DNA of 64,000 bases, from the NCBI GenBank assembly GCA_050014395.1, contig JBEKDK010000003.1, positions 1-64,000 on the forward strand, read 5' to 3'. Shown here piece after piece: positions 24,666 to 33,420 of the stretch. The stretch is from DASPOJ01 sp050014395 (GTDB lineage: Bacteria; Acidobacteriota; Terriglobia; Acidiferrales; UBA7541). The translations under genes and the position numbers were made by a program. Every line of letters starts with the position of its first letter. Position 1 is the first letter of the stretch. The notes beneath the pieces are model-generated. The model worked only from the letters and a program-made list of their open reading frames with translations, had not been told where the DNA came from and did no database searches.

Positions 24666-26159
24666 ATGGTCAAAGTTACCCAAGACGCCCCGCGCATTGC
24701 GGCCGAAGTGCTGGCCGCATACGAGCCGGTGATCGGTCTTGAAGTCCACGTCCAACTAAAGACCGAAACGAAAATCTTTTGCGGCTGCTCGACGCGCTTT
24801 GGCGACGCGCCCAATCGGAATACGTGCCCGGTGTGCCTCGGCTTACCGGGCGCGCTACCGGTGATGAACCGCCGCGCGCTGGAATTCGCCGTGCGTGCGT
24901 CGCTGGCGCTGCATTTGCAAGTGCAGGAATCGTCGCGGTTCGCGCGAAAGAATTACTTCTATCCGGACCTGCCCAAGGGCTATCAGATTTCGATGTACGA
25001 ATTGCCGTTGGCCATTAACGGCTGGCTCGAAACTGAATCGGAAGGCGCGACGCTGCGAATCGGCATTACGCGCTTGCACCTCGAAGATGACGCGGCCAAG
25101 AATTTGCACGAAGGCTTTCCCGATTCGGATGAAAAAAGCTACGTGGATTACAATCGCGGCGGAACGCCGCTGATCGAAATCGTCTCGGAGCCAGACCTGC
25201 GCACTCCGGCCGCGGCGTACGCCTACCTGAACACGCTGAAGCAAGTGATGCAATACGTTGACGTGAGCGATTGCGACATGGAAAAAGGCTCGCTGCGCTG
25301 CGACGCGAACGTAAGCGTGCGGCGCCGCGGGGAAACAAAACTTGGCACCAAGGCCGAGGTGAAAAATCTGAATTCGTTCCGCTATTTGCAACGCGCACTC
25401 GAGTACGAAATCACCCGGCAAATCGGCGTGCTCGAAGCCGGGGGAACGATCGCTCAGGAAACGCGCCTGTTCAACGTCGCCGCCGGACGCACGGAGCCGA
25501 TGCGCTCGAAGGAATTCGCGCACGATTATCGTTATTTCCCCGATCCGGATTTGCTGCCGGTGCGCGTTTCCGCCGCGCAGCTTGCCGAAATCGCCGCGCA
25601 AATGCCGGAGCTGCCGGATGCGCGGCGCGCGCGCTTCGTCAGCGAGTACGGCATCACTCCGTATGACGCCGGCGTGCTGACGGACACGCGCGAACTGGCC
25701 GATTATTACGAGGAAACCGTTCGCGCTGGCGCGCCCGCGCGCCTGGCCTCGGCATGGATCCAGACGGAATTGCTGCGCCAGAGGAATGAAGCGGGCGCGA
25801 GCGCGACATCGGGCGCGGAATTCCCGGTGACGCCTGCTGAATTTGCATCGCTACTAAGAATGATCGACGAAAAGAAGATCACCGCGGCCATGGGCAAGAA
25901 AATCCTGCCGCAAATGTTCGGCACGGGCAAAAGCGCCGCGGAAATCGTTGCCGCCGAGGGCCTGCAAAAGATCGACGACATTTCCGAAATCGAGCGCATC
26001 TGTCAAGAAGCGCTGGCCGCCAGCCCCGACAATGCCGCAAAGCTTCGCGCGGGGAGCCAGGGCGTGTTGAATTATTTCGTGGGCCAGGTGATGCGCGCTT
26101 CGCGTGGTCAAGCAAATCCACAGGTGGTACAGGAAATATTGCGGCGTTTGATCGGTTGA
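24666..26159 (+). CDS. gatB: Aspartyl/glutamyl-tRNA(Asn/Gln) amidotransferase subunit B
   Basis: A 497-residue subunit that phosphorylates and amidates misacylated Glu-tRNA-Gln or Asp-tRNA-Asn. Family features are in order: VIGLEVHVQLKTETKIFCGCSTRFG, NTCPVCLGLPGALPV (zinc cysteines C-x-C and C-x2-C), NYFYPDLPKGYQISMYELP, DYNRGGTPLIEIVSEPDL, SLRCDANVSVR and the C-terminal YqeY-like domain ending VQEILRRLIG. Subunits A and C are not in the window. The 16 N-terminal residues before VIGLEVH are slightly longer than usual. Confidence 0.96.
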   Translation: MVKVTQDAPRIAAEVLAAYEPVIGLEVHVQLKTETKIFCGCSTRFGDAPNRNTCPVCLGLPGALPVMNRRALEFAVRASLALHLQVQESSRFARKNYFYPDLPKGYQISMYELPLAINGWLETESEGATLRIGITRLHLEDDAAKNLHEGFPDSDEKSYVDYNRGGTPLIEIVSEPDLRTPAAAYAYLNTLKQVMQYVDVSDCDMEKGSLRCDANVSVRRRGETKLGTKAEVKNLNSFRYLQRALEYEITRQIGVLEAGGTIAQETRLFNVAAGRTEPMRSKEFAHDYRYFPDPDLLPVRVSAAQLAEIAAQMPELPDARRARFVSEYGITPYDAGVLTDTRELADYYEETVRAGAPARLASAWIQTELLRQRNEAGASATSGAEFPVTPAEFASLLRMIDEKKITAAMGKKILPQMFGTGKSAAEIVAAEGLQKIDDISEIERICQEALAASPDNAAKLRAGSQGVLNYFVGQVMRASRGQANPQVVQEILRRLIG

Positions 26160-26225
26160 TGGGCGGAGCAGATGCCCAGGCGCACGCCAAAGCGAATATC
26201 CAAGATTTCATCCAGGAGGCCCAAA

Positions 26226-26705
26226 ATGCTGAAGGTCGGCGATCCCGCTCCTGATTTCCACGTATCCGGTGATGACGGCCGCCCGATTTCGCTGGCCGAT
26301 TTTCGCGGACGCACCGTCGTTTTGTATTTTTATCCGAAGGCCAGCACGCCGGGCTGCACCTGCGAGGCGGGTGAATTTCGGGATTCGCAGCACGAATTTG
26401 AAAAGTTGGGCGCGGTGGTGTTGGGTTGCAGCGCCGACCAGGTGGAAGCGCAGGCGCGCTTCAAGAAAAAGGAACACCTGAACTTCACGCTGCTGAGCGA
26501 TCCGCAATTTGAGCTGATCGAAAACTACGGCGCGCGCCGGATGAAGAAATTCCTCGGCAAGAGTTTTCTGGGAATCGTGCGCAGCACGGTTTTGATCGGC
26601 CCCGACGGGAAGATCCTTAGGATTTGGGAGACGGCGCCCGCCAAAGGTCACGCAGCGGAAGTGCTCAAGGCCGTCCGCGCCCTGCAACACAACATGGAAG
26701 ATTAG
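26226..26705 (+). CDS. bcp: Thioredoxin-dependent peroxiredoxin, Bcp/PrxQ type with unusual cysteine spacing
   Basis: A 159-residue peroxiredoxin that reduces hydroperoxides. Landmarks are GDPAPDF, the catalytic PKASTPGCTCEAGEFRD and LLSDPQFELIENYGA. The peroxidatic Cys is in PGC at about residue 42. PrxQ proteins usually carry a resolving Cys five residues later; here that position is Gly, and a Cys appears two residues after the peroxidatic one (CTC). Another Cys, VVLGCSADQ, replaces the common GVS/GIS. The start at 26226 (MLKVGDPAPDF) is the family start, preceded by AGGAGG. It follows gatB by 66 bases and converges on the large GT gene. Confidence 0.9.
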   Translation: MLKVGDPAPDFHVSGDDGRPISLADFRGRTVVLYFYPKASTPGCTCEAGEFRDSQHEFEKLGAVVLGCSADQVEAQARFKKKEHLNFTLLSDPQFELIENYGARRMKKFLGKSFLGIVRSTVLIGPDGKILRIWETAPAKGHAAEVLKAVRALQHNMED

Positions 26706-26783
26706 GCGGCCGCATCTCCGCGCCGCGTTTCTGAAGAAATTCCCCCGGAGCAATCAAGCGGGCGCGATCGCCGTGAACCAAAC

Positions 26784-29700
26784 TTAAACCGGCGCCATCG
26801 TTCTCGGCGCCTCCACCTCGACGCCGCGCCATCCGACCGATCGGCCTTTCACGGCGCCCATCACCGCGCGGAACAACACGACGTACATCATCTGCCGATA
26901 GTAGAAGCGCTGCAGCAGGATGGGCCATAGCAGCGACCAATCCTCGCGTTTTTCCAGCGAAAACGCGATGACGCACGTCAGTATGTCGATCAGCATGAAG
27001 CCCGCAAAAAACAGCAGCGATAGTTCGACGTCGGCCGTAGTCCAATCAAGGAGCGGCACTCGCGGACCATGGATTTGTGCGAGGCCCCAAAGGAGCAGCG
27101 AGCCGAGAAACATCAGATCGATGAACGGAGAAAACAGCGGCAGCAGAAACTGAAACAAGAAAATATTCGGCAATGCGACGAATCCCAGCGTGCCGTAGCG
27201 CCAGCGTCCCAGCGTATCCCGATGCTTCCAGAAAGATTGCAGCGTGCCGAACGTCCAGCGGAAGCGCTGGCGAACCAATTGGCCGGGAGTTTCGGGAGCT
27301 TCGGTCCAGCCAATGGCTTCCTCGTCGTAAAGAATCGACCAGCCCGAGCGGCGGATAGTGATTGTCAAATCCGTATCTTCGGCCACGGTATCGGCAGTAA
27401 AGCCGCCGGTCGCGCGGATGGCCTCGACGCGCCAGGCGCTCAGGGCTCCCGGAACGACGGGGATGCAATTGAGCAGATCGAAGGCGCGTTTTTCAAGGTT
27501 CTGGCTGGTGACGTACTCGAGCGCTTGCCAGCGGGTGATCCAGCGATTGCGGTTACCCACTTTTACGTTGCCGGCGACGGCTCCAACGCGCGGATTGGCG
27601 AAATGCCGCACGAGTTGGCGAACTGCGTCGGGTTCGATCCGCGTATCGGCGTCGATGGTGACGATCACCTCGCTCTTGACCTCCGCGAGCGCGTGGCCCA
27701 GCGCCGCGGGCTTGCCGCGGTTCGGTTGATGAATGATGCGGACCCGCGGGTCGGCCAGGAAATTGCGGTCGAGCAATTCGCCGGTCAGGTCCGCCGAGCC
27801 GTCGTCCACGACGATGACCTGGAGCGGCGAATAATCGCTGGCCAGCGCCGAACGCACGGTCTCGACGATCACAGATTCCTCGTTGTATGCGGGGATCAAC
27901 ACGCTCACGTGCGGCGCGTAACCGGGTTGATCAGGCGGTGTAGGTCGCAGCTTTTCAACCAGAGCGAGCAGCCCGATGATCAAGGTACGCAAACTCACCA
28001 GAAAAATCCCGAGCACAAAGATGGACGCGATGACGTCGCGCAGCCATTCGAACAACACGAAGATCAATCCATCTGTGCGGGCCACCAATCGCTCTCTGAA
28101 ATTCAACTCCGGCATCGCCTGGGCTCGCGTTTCGCCGACCAGTTCCGAAACCGGAACCAATTCGTATCCGGCGGCGCGCAATTGGTCGATGACCATCGGA
28201 AGCGCCGCAATCGTATGGCCGCGGTCTCCGCCGCCGTCGTGCATCAGCACGATGTTTCCGACGCCCGAGCGCGCCTGTTGCAACACCCGGTCCACAATTG
28301 CCTGCGCCGGCGGCGGAGCAACGCCTCCCACTTCGCCCCAGTCATGCGGATCGATCTGCGCGCCGATCAGTATGTAGCCCATCGAAAGCGGAACCGGCAG
28401 CATCTCCACTTCGTCCGCGGTTTCCGGTTGGTGGTCGATGCCGTAAGGCGGCCGGAAAAGCAGCGTTTTGATTCCCAACGTGCTGGCGAGCAACCGTTCG
28501 GTTAAATTCAATTGTAGTTCGATCTGCGCGGCTGGAAGAGTGGCCGTGAACGCCGGATGCGTGTACGTGTGATTGCCAATCTCGTGGCCTTCGTCGTATT
28601 CGCGGCGCAGCAAATCCAGGGAGTTGTTGGCTTCCTCGCCGATTACGAAAAACGTGGCCGGCGCGTGTTTAGCTTTCAAGATGTTCAGAATTTGCGGCGT
28701 GTAGCGGGGATCGGGCCCATCGTCGAAACTGAGCGCAATTTTGTTTGGCTGCGCGCCCACTTGGAAAATTCGATAGGGCATGGGAAGCACGTCATAGTGT
28801 TCGTCCGTGATCAGGTTCGTCGACGGATCGAAATCGAACGAGCGGCTGCCGGGATACGGCTTGGTGATGTTGTTCCATATGTCTCCGCTGCCTTCCATAT
28901 CCAAGTCGAATCCATACGGAATTTCGTCCATTCGCGCGCGCGCCGCATCGTCGGGCCGTGTCACGTCCCAAATCGGCCATAGGGATTGATCTTCCATGCC
29001 CAGCCGCCACAGCGCGGTGCCCTGCACTCCCAGCCGCTCTGCGGCGCGCAGTTCGTTGTATGCCGTCATGGCGTCGAGCATCCAGACGTTGTGCACCTGG
29101 TTGTGCTCGTCGTAATAGGAGAAATGTGGGTTCAGCGTGTCGGAATCGAAATCGATCGTCGCGTCGGATTCCGAAGCGGTCACCAAAGCTTCCTGAAATG
29201 TATCGATGGCCGCGGGCTGCTGTGGGGCTTTGCCGATCGGTTCGGTCCAGTCGTAGGCGTAATTGGCCAGGCCGGCGACGATCTTCTGCGCCGGCACGAT
29301 TTTGAGGATAGCCTGCAAGCGGTCCACGTACCACTCTTGGGCGGCGATGGGCCCGGACTCGGTGTTCTGCGAATATTGGTCGTAATCCATCACGATGATG
29401 GCATCGGAAATTTTCGCGATTCCCGCATAGTCATAGTCGGGATCTCCCGCCGGAAGCGCCACCATCAATTTCAGGCCGGCGCCATGCAGCCACGCGGCAA
29501 GTTCACCGACGAAATGTGAGAAATCGTGCTGGCTGCCCGGAGGGATCTCCTCGAAATCCAGCACCAAGCCGGGATTGTTTTGTTTGAGGATGCGGCTTCC
29601 CAGATTCTCAACGAGGGTGTGCCGGGCGCTGGGATTCGCGAGCATGGCCACCGTTTCCGGAATACGCCAGGAAGTGCCGTCGGTATTTTGAAGCAGCGGC

Positions 29701-30206
29701 ATGATCGGAAATTCGACGGGCACGCTGCTCATCCACTCCGCCAACTTCGGATCGATCCGGATGTTGTCGCCGGATGCGCCGTTCGCGCCCTTCAACTCCC
29801 CGTCCGCCGAATACGAAAACAGTTCGTCGGGGATCAACACGTCCAGGTCCTTGTAATGTTGCTGGAGCGAAGCGAGGCTCGTAGCGTCATACGAGACGTA
29901 AAACGCGGCGCGCAGCGGATCGTAGCTAGCCGGTGGAGTGTCTGAGCCGAGCGCATTCACGCGGCGCCTGCGGCCCGGCCGTCTTACGGGCGCCTTCGTT
30001 TTCGGCACCGTGCTTAGGAACGGACGCAGGCCCGGCCGCGCGCCGATTTGCGGCGCCTCTCCCGGTAACGTGACGCGGTGAAGCACGCTCACCGTAAACA
30101 CCACCAGAATCACCGCCAAGACCACCGCGATGACTTCGATGATCCAGCGCAGCCGCCGCCAACGGCGCCGCTGCTCGTCGTAGAAAATGGGCTTGTGATT
30201 TTCCAT
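26784..30206 (-). CDS. GH18-like / polysaccharide deacetylase / GT2 synthase fusion protein
   Basis: A 1140-residue membrane protein with three enzyme modules. A membrane anchor (about 21-43) leads into a GH18-like domain (about 95-430) with catalytic-type LVLDFEEI at 214-221. A NodB/CE4 deacetylase (about 485-695) has SFDDGPD at 493-499, HTYTH at 546-550, RPPYG at 585-589 and LMHDGGG near 655. After two membrane helices (about 713-750) comes a family 2 glycosyltransferase: VVDDGS near 799, DAD at 852-854, EDTD at 943-946 and QRFRW at 980-984. Several C-terminal membrane segments end it. The mix resembles PgaB (deacetylase plus hydrolase) and PgaC (synthase) of poly-N-acetylglucosamine systems in one chain. 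The likely role is an N-acetylhexosamine exopolysaccharide, by inference. Confidence 0.9.
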   Translation of the reverse strand: MENHKPIFYDEQRRRWRRLRWIIEVIAVVLAVILVVFTVSVLHRVTLPGEAPQIGARPGLRPFLSTVPKTKAPVRRPGRRRRVNALGSDTPPASYDPLRAAFYVSYDATSLASLQQHYKDLDVLIPDELFSYSADGELKGANGASGDNIRIDPKLAEWMSSVPVEFPIMPLLQNTDGTSWRIPETVAMLANPSARHTLVENLGSRILKQNNPGLVLDFEEIPPGSQHDFSHFVGELAAWLHGAGLKLMVALPAGDPDYDYAGIAKISDAIIVMDYDQYSQNTESGPIAAQEWYVDRLQAILKIVPAQKIVAGLANYAYDWTEPIGKAPQQPAAIDTFQEALVTASESDATIDFDSDTLNPHFSYYDEHNQVHNVWMLDAMTAYNELRAAERLGVQGTALWRLGMEDQSLWPIWDVTRPDDAARARMDEIPYGFDLDMEGSGDIWNNITKPYPGSRSFDFDPSTNLITDEHYDVLPMPYRIFQVGAQPNKIALSFDDGPDPRYTPQILNILKAKHAPATFFVIGEEANNSLDLLRREYDEGHEIGNHTYTHPAFTATLPAAQIELQLNLTERLLASTLGIKTLLFRPPYGIDHQPETADEVEMLPVPLSMGYILIGAQIDPHDWGEVGGVAPPPAQAIVDRVLQQARSGVGNIVLMHDGGGDRGHTIAALPMVIDQLRAAGYELVPVSELVGETRAQAMPELNFRERLVARTDGLIFVLFEWLRDVIASIFVLGIFLVSLRTLIIGLLALVEKLRPTPPDQPGYAPHVSVLIPAYNEESVIVETVRSALASDYSPLQVIVVDDGSADLTGELLDRNFLADPRVRIIHQPNRGKPAALGHALAEVKSEVIVTIDADTRIEPDAVRQLVRHFANPRVGAVAGNVKVGNRNRWITRWQALEYVTSQNLEKRAFDLLNCIPVVPGALSAWRVEAIRATGGFTADTVAEDTDLTITIRRSGWSILYDEEAIGWTEAPETPGQLVRQRFRWTFGTLQSFWKHRDTLGRWRYGTLGFVALPNIFLFQFLLPLFSPFIDLMFLGSLLLWGLAQIHGPRVPLLDWTTADVELSLLFFAGFMLIDILTCVIAFSLEKREDWSLLWPILLQRFYYRQMMYVVLFRAVMGAVKGRSVGWRGVEVEAPRTMAPV

Positions 30207-30384
30207 CGGGAAAATCCAGGCAAACGGTCCGGCAAAGACCTGCCTGTGGCTTTCTCCGAAAAGCTTCAGAACGTGATGTTACCCTGAGCGAGCCGCTGAG
30301 TCATCCCATCACTGCTCAAGTATTTCCTGGTTTTCGATGCAGCGCTTCCGGGCGGAAGATGCCAAGGTTCATCATTCCAACCGA

Positions 30385-31824
30385 TCAAACGGCGGGAGCT
30401 TTCTGACGAACAGACCGCGCCCACACCATCGCCCCGAGTGCCAGAACCGCGGGGACGCATGGAAGGACGAATCGCGGCTCGACGGTGAAGTGCTCAAGGG
30501 CAAGAAAGACCGTGCGAGTGACGATAAATACCACCAGCAGCGCTACTCCGCGCCGTTTCCGCATCATGAATGCGCCGGCGAGCGCGAGCCCAACGTAAAA
30601 GTAATTCAGCGTCGTATACAGCAAGCCAACCGCGAAATCCGCGTCATAATCCGCCCAGTGCCGGATCGGCGGCCACCAATTGCCCTCGTAGAACAGCAAT
30701 TCCGTACGCGGAGTGAACCACAGCGTCAGCGCGCGCCGGAAGGGCACCGTCAAATACGTCCTGAATGGGCGCCGCGCTGTGCGCTCGCGGGCAAGTTCGG
30801 CGAATTGAGCGTCCGCCGCTGCGGAGAACACAAAAGAATCGTTGTGCTGATCTTCCAGCAGCGCCTGCACGCGCGCGCGCTCCTCCGCGGAGTCAAAAGC
30901 GGACGGAGGGAAGTACTCGATGTAGAGAGGTTCCTGCTCGTATCGGTTGAGCACATTCTCCACGTCGCTGTAGGACACCAGCCACGTTTTCGTCCAAGCG
31001 TAGAAACCCACGGGAATGTAGGAGCCGGGCATTTGGACGTACCGTGCCGTCAGAAACTGCACCTTGTGCAGGGTGATCCAGTTGCGCGCGGCCCACGGCG
31101 CAAGCGGCGCCAACACCCCCGCGGCCAGCAGAAGTCCGGTGCGCGCCAAGCGCGGCCAGTCCACGGGCTTGTACCACCGCGCGGCCAGCACCAACGCGGG
31201 CGCGGCCAGCAAGATGGGTGTTTCGGGGCGAACCAGCGAGCCTAGCCCCACAATCACGCCACCGAAGAACCACATTCGCCCGGAGCCTAATTTCCGCGCG
31301 GAGGTTGCGGGCGCCGGCTCGCGTTGCAGCGCCAAAACCAAAACTAACAGCGCGGCCGCGCTGAAAAATGTCGCCAGAACCTCCGTGAGCGCGGTCGCGG
31401 CGTAGTTGGCGATGAATGGACACGTCGCGGCCAGCCACAACGCCGCAATCGCCACGCGTCTTCGTGTGCGTTCCGGCGCCAGAGACGCCGCAAGCGCCGC
31501 AATCAAAACGCACGTGCCCAAATCCACCAGCGCCTGCGCTATCACGATGGCCCGCTGAGAGTCCCCGAAGAAGATATAGAGGAAGCCCAGAAAAAGCGGG
31601 TAGCCCGGCACGCGCACATCGGTGGAGATCAGGCCTGAGTCGGAAGCGTATGCGTATATGTGGTGCACAACGACGTTGCGGCCGAGTTCCTGATACAGCG
31701 CGGAATCCATATCCGGCGCCGGCGGATAAACAATGAAGAAAATCCTGAGAACCAATCCGGCGAGCAAGGCGAAAGCCAGGTGCTTTCTTGCACCGCGGTT
31801 CCAAAGGTCGCTAAAGGGGTTCAT
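30385..31824 (-). CDS. Polytopic GT-C (GT39/PMT-like) glycosyltransferase family protein, copy 2 of a tandem pair
   Basis: A 479-residue protein with about ten membrane segments. The first external loop (PDMDSALYQELGRN...TDVRVPGYPLFLG) contains the acidic residues expected of GT-C catalytic loops. Further landmarks shared with its neighbour are LVRPETPILL, PLAPWAARNWITLH, AFDSAEERARVQALL, AQFAELARERTARRPFRTYLTVPFRRALTLW and VEPRFVLPCVPAVLALGAM. The start at 31824 (MNPFSDLW) is preferred to 31875. Donor is probably a lipid-linked sugar; acceptor unknown. It lies 81 bases downstream of its paralogue and upstream of the GH18-CE4-GT2 gene. Confidence 0.75.
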   Translation of the reverse strand: MNPFSDLWNRGARKHLAFALLAGLVLRIFFIVYPPAPDMDSALYQELGRNVVVHHIYAYASDSGLISTDVRVPGYPLFLGFLYIFFGDSQRAIVIAQALVDLGTCVLIAALAASLAPERTRRRVAIAALWLAATCPFIANYAATALTEVLATFFSAAALLVLVLALQREPAPATSARKLGSGRMWFFGGVIVGLGSLVRPETPILLAAPALVLAARWYKPVDWPRLARTGLLLAAGVLAPLAPWAARNWITLHKVQFLTARYVQMPGSYIPVGFYAWTKTWLVSYSDVENVLNRYEQEPLYIEYFPPSAFDSAEERARVQALLEDQHNDSFVFSAAADAQFAELARERTARRPFRTYLTVPFRRALTLWFTPRTELLFYEGNWWPPIRHWADYDADFAVGLLYTTLNYFYVGLALAGAFMMRKRRGVALLVVFIVTRTVFLALEHFTVEPRFVLPCVPAVLALGAMVWARSVRQKAPAV

Positions 31825-31905
31825 TGGGGAAGCTGAATTGGCCCGGATTGTACACAAAAAATCCGGCAAGCGCACGAATCTGAATCGGCAGCCGATTGAG
31901 CGAAG

Positions 31906-33417
31906 CTAGGCGATTTTCTTCGGGCCGGCAAAAAACATGGCGCCCAGCGCGAACACCGCCGGATAGCATTCCAGTACGTAACGCGGCTCGATTGTGTCGA
32001 TATGCGTGAAATAAGCGGTTCGCACGACGCAGTAGACAATCAGCAATGCGATCGCCCAGAGTTGCGGCGCGGGCCAATCGCCGCGCTGCGCGATTGCACG
32101 CCACATGCCAGCCGCTGCCAGCGCCGAATAAAAAATGCCGATGGCGATAAATAGAAGGGTCACGCCGAAGTCTTCGGGATATTCGTGAAATTGCTCCAGC
32201 GGCGGCCAAAACCTTTCCGTGTAATACGAGAATTCCATGCGCGGTGTCAGCCACAGCGTGAACGTCCGCTCAAACGGTACTTTCAGATACGTCCGCAATG
32301 GATGCCGCGCCGTGCGCTCGCGCGCCAATTCCGCGAATTGCGCGTCCCATTCGGGGCTGTAATCGCAGCAATGCGCGTCGTATTCGTCGTACAGATCCTT
32401 CACGCGCTCGCGCTCCTGATCCGAATCGAATGCCGACGCGGGGAGATCGGAAATATTCAGCGGATTCACGCTCAGGCTCCACGGCGTCAGGTACACGTCG
32501 CGATAGCGGACCATCCATGTTCCCGTCCATGCCATGAATCCGCGCGGAACGTATTCGTCCGGCAGTTGCGCGTAGCGAGCGGCCAGCGGTTGGAATTCGT
32601 GCAGCGTGATCGCGTTGCGCGCCGTCCACGGCGCGAGCGGAAGCACCAGACCCACCGCGGTGAGCGCTCCCGCGCGCGCCAGCTTTCCCCAATCCGCCAC
32701 GCGCCGCCATCGCCACATCAGCAGCAACGCTAAAGCAATCAGTAGCAGCGGAGTCTCCGGCCGCACCAGCGTCCCACAGCCAACAGCCAATCCGCCCAGA
32801 AACCATCGGTTCGAAAGGAACGATAACAATCGATTGCGCGGAACATCGTTCGCCGCGGAGGCGCTAGCCGCATGTCTCCAGTTCACGTGCCCAGTTCCTG
32901 CGCACGCGCCGGCCAGCAGCACCAGCGCCGCCGCCGTCCAGAACGCGGCGAGAACTTCCGCAAGAACCACCGCGCTGTAATTCGCAAGAAACGGGCACAG
33001 CGCGGCCAGCCACACGGCAATCAACATTGCGCGCTTGCGCCGCTCCGGCGGCGCAAGCCAACCAGCCAGCATCGCGGCCAGCAAACAGGTTCCGATATCC
33101 ACGACGGCCTGGACCAAAATCTGCGCCTTCACGCCGTCCCGGAATACCTCGGAGACCGCGGCCAAGAACGCGGGATAGCCGGGCGTGCGAATATCCACCG
33201 GCGTTGGAGTCTCCTGGCCCAGCACCAGGCCGAAAGTTCCGCTGCTGCGCCAATTTTTCGCGAGTTCCTCGTACATCGGGCTATCGCCGGCCATGGGATT
33301 GGTGGTGAGGATAAAAAAGATGCGCAGCGCCAATGCCGCCGCAATTGCGCCAATCCACAGCCAACGGTAAGACGGCGAGGAGTTCACGGGGCTTGGCTCA
33401 TCAGCGGCGGTCAACAC
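31906..33417 (-). CDS. Polytopic GT-C (GT39/PMT-like) glycosyltransferase family protein, copy 1 of a tandem pair
   Basis: A 503-residue paralogue of the next gene downstream. The matching blocks are DSPMYEELAKNW and DIRTPGYPAFLA, LVRPETPLLL, PLAPWTARNAITLHEFQ, AFDSDQERERVKDLY, AQFAELARERTARHPLRTYLKVPFERTFTLW and IEPRYVLECYPAVFALGAM. The start is GTG at 33417, three bases after the stop of the metal transporter gene, so it is probably cotranscribed; GTG at 33387 is an alternative. Sequence similarity and gene order indicate a tandem duplication that has since diverged. Substrates unknown. Confidence 0.75.
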   Translation of the reverse strand: MLTAADEPSPVNSSPSYRWLWIGAIAAALALRIFFILTTNPMAGDSPMYEELAKNWRSSGTFGLVLGQETPTPVDIRTPGYPAFLAAVSEVFRDGVKAQILVQAVVDIGTCLLAAMLAGWLAPPERRKRAMLIAVWLAALCPFLANYSAVVLAEVLAAFWTAAALVLLAGACAGTGHVNWRHAASASAANDVPRNRLLSFLSNRWFLGGLAVGCGTLVRPETPLLLIALALLLMWRWRRVADWGKLARAGALTAVGLVLPLAPWTARNAITLHEFQPLAARYAQLPDEYVPRGFMAWTGTWMVRYRDVYLTPWSLSVNPLNISDLPASAFDSDQERERVKDLYDEYDAHCCDYSPEWDAQFAELARERTARHPLRTYLKVPFERTFTLWLTPRMEFSYYTERFWPPLEQFHEYPEDFGVTLLFIAIGIFYSALAAAGMWRAIAQRGDWPAPQLWAIALLIVYCVVRTAYFTHIDTIEPRYVLECYPAVFALGAMFFAGPKKIA

Positions 33418-33420
33418 TCG

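Noticed and set aside
27069..28505. 478-codon plus-strand open frame within the GH18-CE4-GT2 gene
   Set aside because: Antisense to the CE4 and GT2 catalytic motifs; composition is Gln/Arg/His-rich as expected of a shadow frame.
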